This document shows positions 24,003 through 25,407 of a stretch of 25,407 nt of DNA, piece by piece. The stretch is from contig CAMVDS010000013.1 in the NCBI GenBank assembly GCA_947166335.1, forward strand, positions 1 through 25,407. Direction: 5' to 3'. The notes beneath the pieces were generated by a model. That model made no database searches. It was not told where the DNA came from and was given only the letters and a program-made list of their open reading frames with translations. The first letter of the stretch is position 1; every line of letters starts with the position of its first letter. The position numbers were made by a program, and so were the translations under genes. This DNA comes from an uncultured Mollicutes bacterium (GTDB taxonomy: Bacteria; Bacillota_I; Bacilli_A; Acholeplasmatales; JAEDCM01).

Positions 24003-25407
24003 TATTCTTCTTCGTTTTTAGTTTCTGTAGTTGAATCTTCATCTGTAGAAGTTGAAGAAGAATCTTCGCTTTCTTCTTGAGCAGGTGTATCAACTTTTTC
24101 TTCTTGGTTTGTTACACCAATAGATTCATTTGCGGCTTTAAGTATAGCATCTGTTGAAACAGCTTGTTCATCATTTATTTTGATTTCTTCAGACTTTGCA
24201 TTCTTTTCTTGATCAGCTTTTTTCTTATCTTCCCACCAAGAAAGTTTACCAGTTTTTTCAATTTCAATAATATCTTGACCGTTTAATGTTTCAACTTCAA
24301 GTAAGTATTTAGCTATATTTTCTAATAATTCTCTGTTTTCATTTAAACATGCTTTAGCACGAGCATAACATTCATCCATAATCTTTCTAACTTGATCATC
24401 AATCTCTTTAGCAACAGCATCACTAAAGTTCTTTTCAGCTAGATAGTCTCTACCTAAGAATACGTTACCTCCGCCATTTTCGTATTGTACAGTACCCATA
24501 TCTGACATACCATATTGAGTAACCATTGCTCTTGCAATCTTAGTTGCTTGTTGGAAGTCATTATGTGCACCTGTAGATATTTCATTAAAGCATAATTCTT
24601 CTGATACTCTACCACCTAAGAAACCAGTAATCTTATCTAATAAGCCTTGCTTAGTTTCAAAGAATGTTTCTTGCTCAGGAAGCATTAAAGCATATCCTCC
24701 TGCTTGTCCACGTGGAACGATTGTAACCTTTTGAACTATATTTGCATTTTCTAATTTTAAACCGATAACAGCATGACCTGCTTCATGATGAGCAACCATA
24801 ATTCTTTCTTTTTCAGAATACTTTCTACTCTTTTTAGCAGGACCCATTAATACTCTATCAACAGCCTCATCAATATCAGCTAATTCAATTACTTTTCTAT
24901 TTGCTCTTGCAGCAAGAAGAGCAGCTTCATTTAATAGGTTAGCTATTTCAGCACCAGAGAATCCTGGGATTCTTTGAGCCACTTCATTGAAATGAACATT
25001 TGGAGCAAATAATTTATTTCTACCATGTACCTTAAGAATAGCTTCTCTACCAACTACATCTGGGTTAGGTACTGTAATTTGTCTATCAAATCTTCCTGGA
25101 CGAAGTAGTGCAGGGTCTAATATATCAGGACGGTTTGTAGCAGCCATTACGATAATACCTGAGTTATTTCCAAATCCATCCATTTCAACTAATAATTGGT
25201 TAAGTGTTTGTTCTCTTTCATCGTGTCCACCACCTAAACCAGCACCTCTTTGTCTACCTACAGCATCAATTTCATCTATAAATACAATACAAGGTGAGTT
25301 TTCTTTAGCTGTTTTAAATAAATCTCTAACACGGCTAGCACCAACACCAACAAACATTTCAACGAAATCAGAACCAGAAATAGAGAAGAATGGAACATTT
25401 GCTTCTC
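24002..25407 (-). CDS. ftsH: ATP-dependent zinc metalloprotease FtsH (5' partial)
   Basis: Membrane-anchored AAA+ protease that degrades misassembled membrane proteins and some regulators. The frame is open to the right window edge: bases 25358-25407 continue as [15 protein letters not shown] before the internal ATG at 25357. The N-terminal membrane segments and Walker A therefore lie outside the window. Visible are the pore loop [11 protein letters not shown], Walker [13 protein letters not shown], the second region of homology [18 protein letters not shown] and the zinc site [10 protein letters not shown] (HEXXH). The C-terminal 75 residues after [10 protein letters not shown] are a low-complexity acidic Ser/Thr/Glu tail, longer than in many FtsH proteins. 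Followed by overlapping rqcP. Confidence 0.97.
   Translation of the reverse strand, partial: EANVPFFSISGSDFVEMFVGVGASRVRDLFKTAKENSPCIVFIDEIDAVGRQRGAGLGGGHDEREQTLNQLLVEMDGFGNNSGIIVMAATNRPDILDPALLRPGRFDRQITVPNPDVVGREAILKVHGRNKLFAPNVHFNEVAQRIPGFSGAEIANLLNEAALLAARANRKVIELADIDEAVDRVLMGPAKKSRKYSEKERIMVAHHEAGHAVIGLKLENANIVQKVTIVPRGQAGGYALMLPEQETFFETKQGLLDKITGFLGGRVSEELCFNEISTGAHNDFQQATKIARAMVTQYGMSDMGTVQYENGGGNVFLGRDYLAEKNFSDAVAKEIDDQVRKIMDECYARAKACLNENRELLENIAKYLLEVETLNGQDIIEIEKTGKLSWWEDKKKADQEKNAKSEEIKINDEQAVSTDAILKAANESIGVTNQEEKVDTPAQEESEDSSSTSTDEDSTTETKNEEE

Overview
The window is about 25.4 kb of very AT-rich DNA, with short intergenic gaps, AGA-dominated arginine codons and strong AAGGAGG-type ribosome binding sites. 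Gene content and order point to a low-GC Gram-positive bacterium: recF-gyrB-gyrA-serS, a T-box leader, rnmV-ksgA-ispE-spoVG, dnaX-ybaB-recR and an RNA polymerase delta subunit. A Bacilli lineage close to the Mollicutes is my best guess. TGA serves as a stop at least twice (mgtC-like gene and dnaX) and every tryptophan is TGG, so the standard bacterial code applies rather than the Mycoplasma code. I see no phage, insertion sequence, CRISPR array, tRNA or rRNA gene. This is a core, origin-proximal chromosomal segment.

Layout. (1) 1-7234, rightward: recF (5' end cut by the window edge), gyrB, gyrA, then a serine T-box riboswitch controlling serS. (2) 7398-8504, rightward: ald (alanine dehydrogenase). 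It ends at a bidirectional terminator facing a leftward two-gene unit, a HIT-family hydrolase followed by an unrecognised 145-residue protein. (3) 9685-13434, rightward: a tight operon of HD-domain phosphohydrolase, rnmV (5S rRNA maturase), a KsgA-Nudix fusion protein, and ispE. (4) 13525-14709: spoVG, with a strong promoter containing a cre-like palindrome, and a metallo-beta-lactamase-fold protein. (5) 14825-17694: nrnA, an MgtC-family membrane protein and mnmE. (6) 17764-20318: dnaX, ybaB, recR. (7) 20397-21546: rpoE (delta) and an acidic protein of unknown function. (8) 21576-25407, all leftward: ftsH (5' end cut by the window edge), rqcP, a small two-helix membrane protein, and lysS, with the last two separated by terminators.

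The genes form familiar functional groups. DNA topology and replication or repair are covered by recF, gyrAB, dnaX, ybaB and recR. RNA maturation and translation are covered by rnmV, KsgA, mnmE, serS, lysS and rqcP. Nucleotide turnover is covered by nrnA, the HD and HIT proteins and the Nudix domain. Most transcription units start at an extended -10 promoter (TATGNTATAAT) and end at short hairpins; three of these share an identical stem. The most unusual object is the continuous fusion of the 16S rRNA dimethyltransferase KsgA to a complete Nudix hydrolase domain. The rest is mainly ordinary housekeeping sequence with a few regulatory points of interest.
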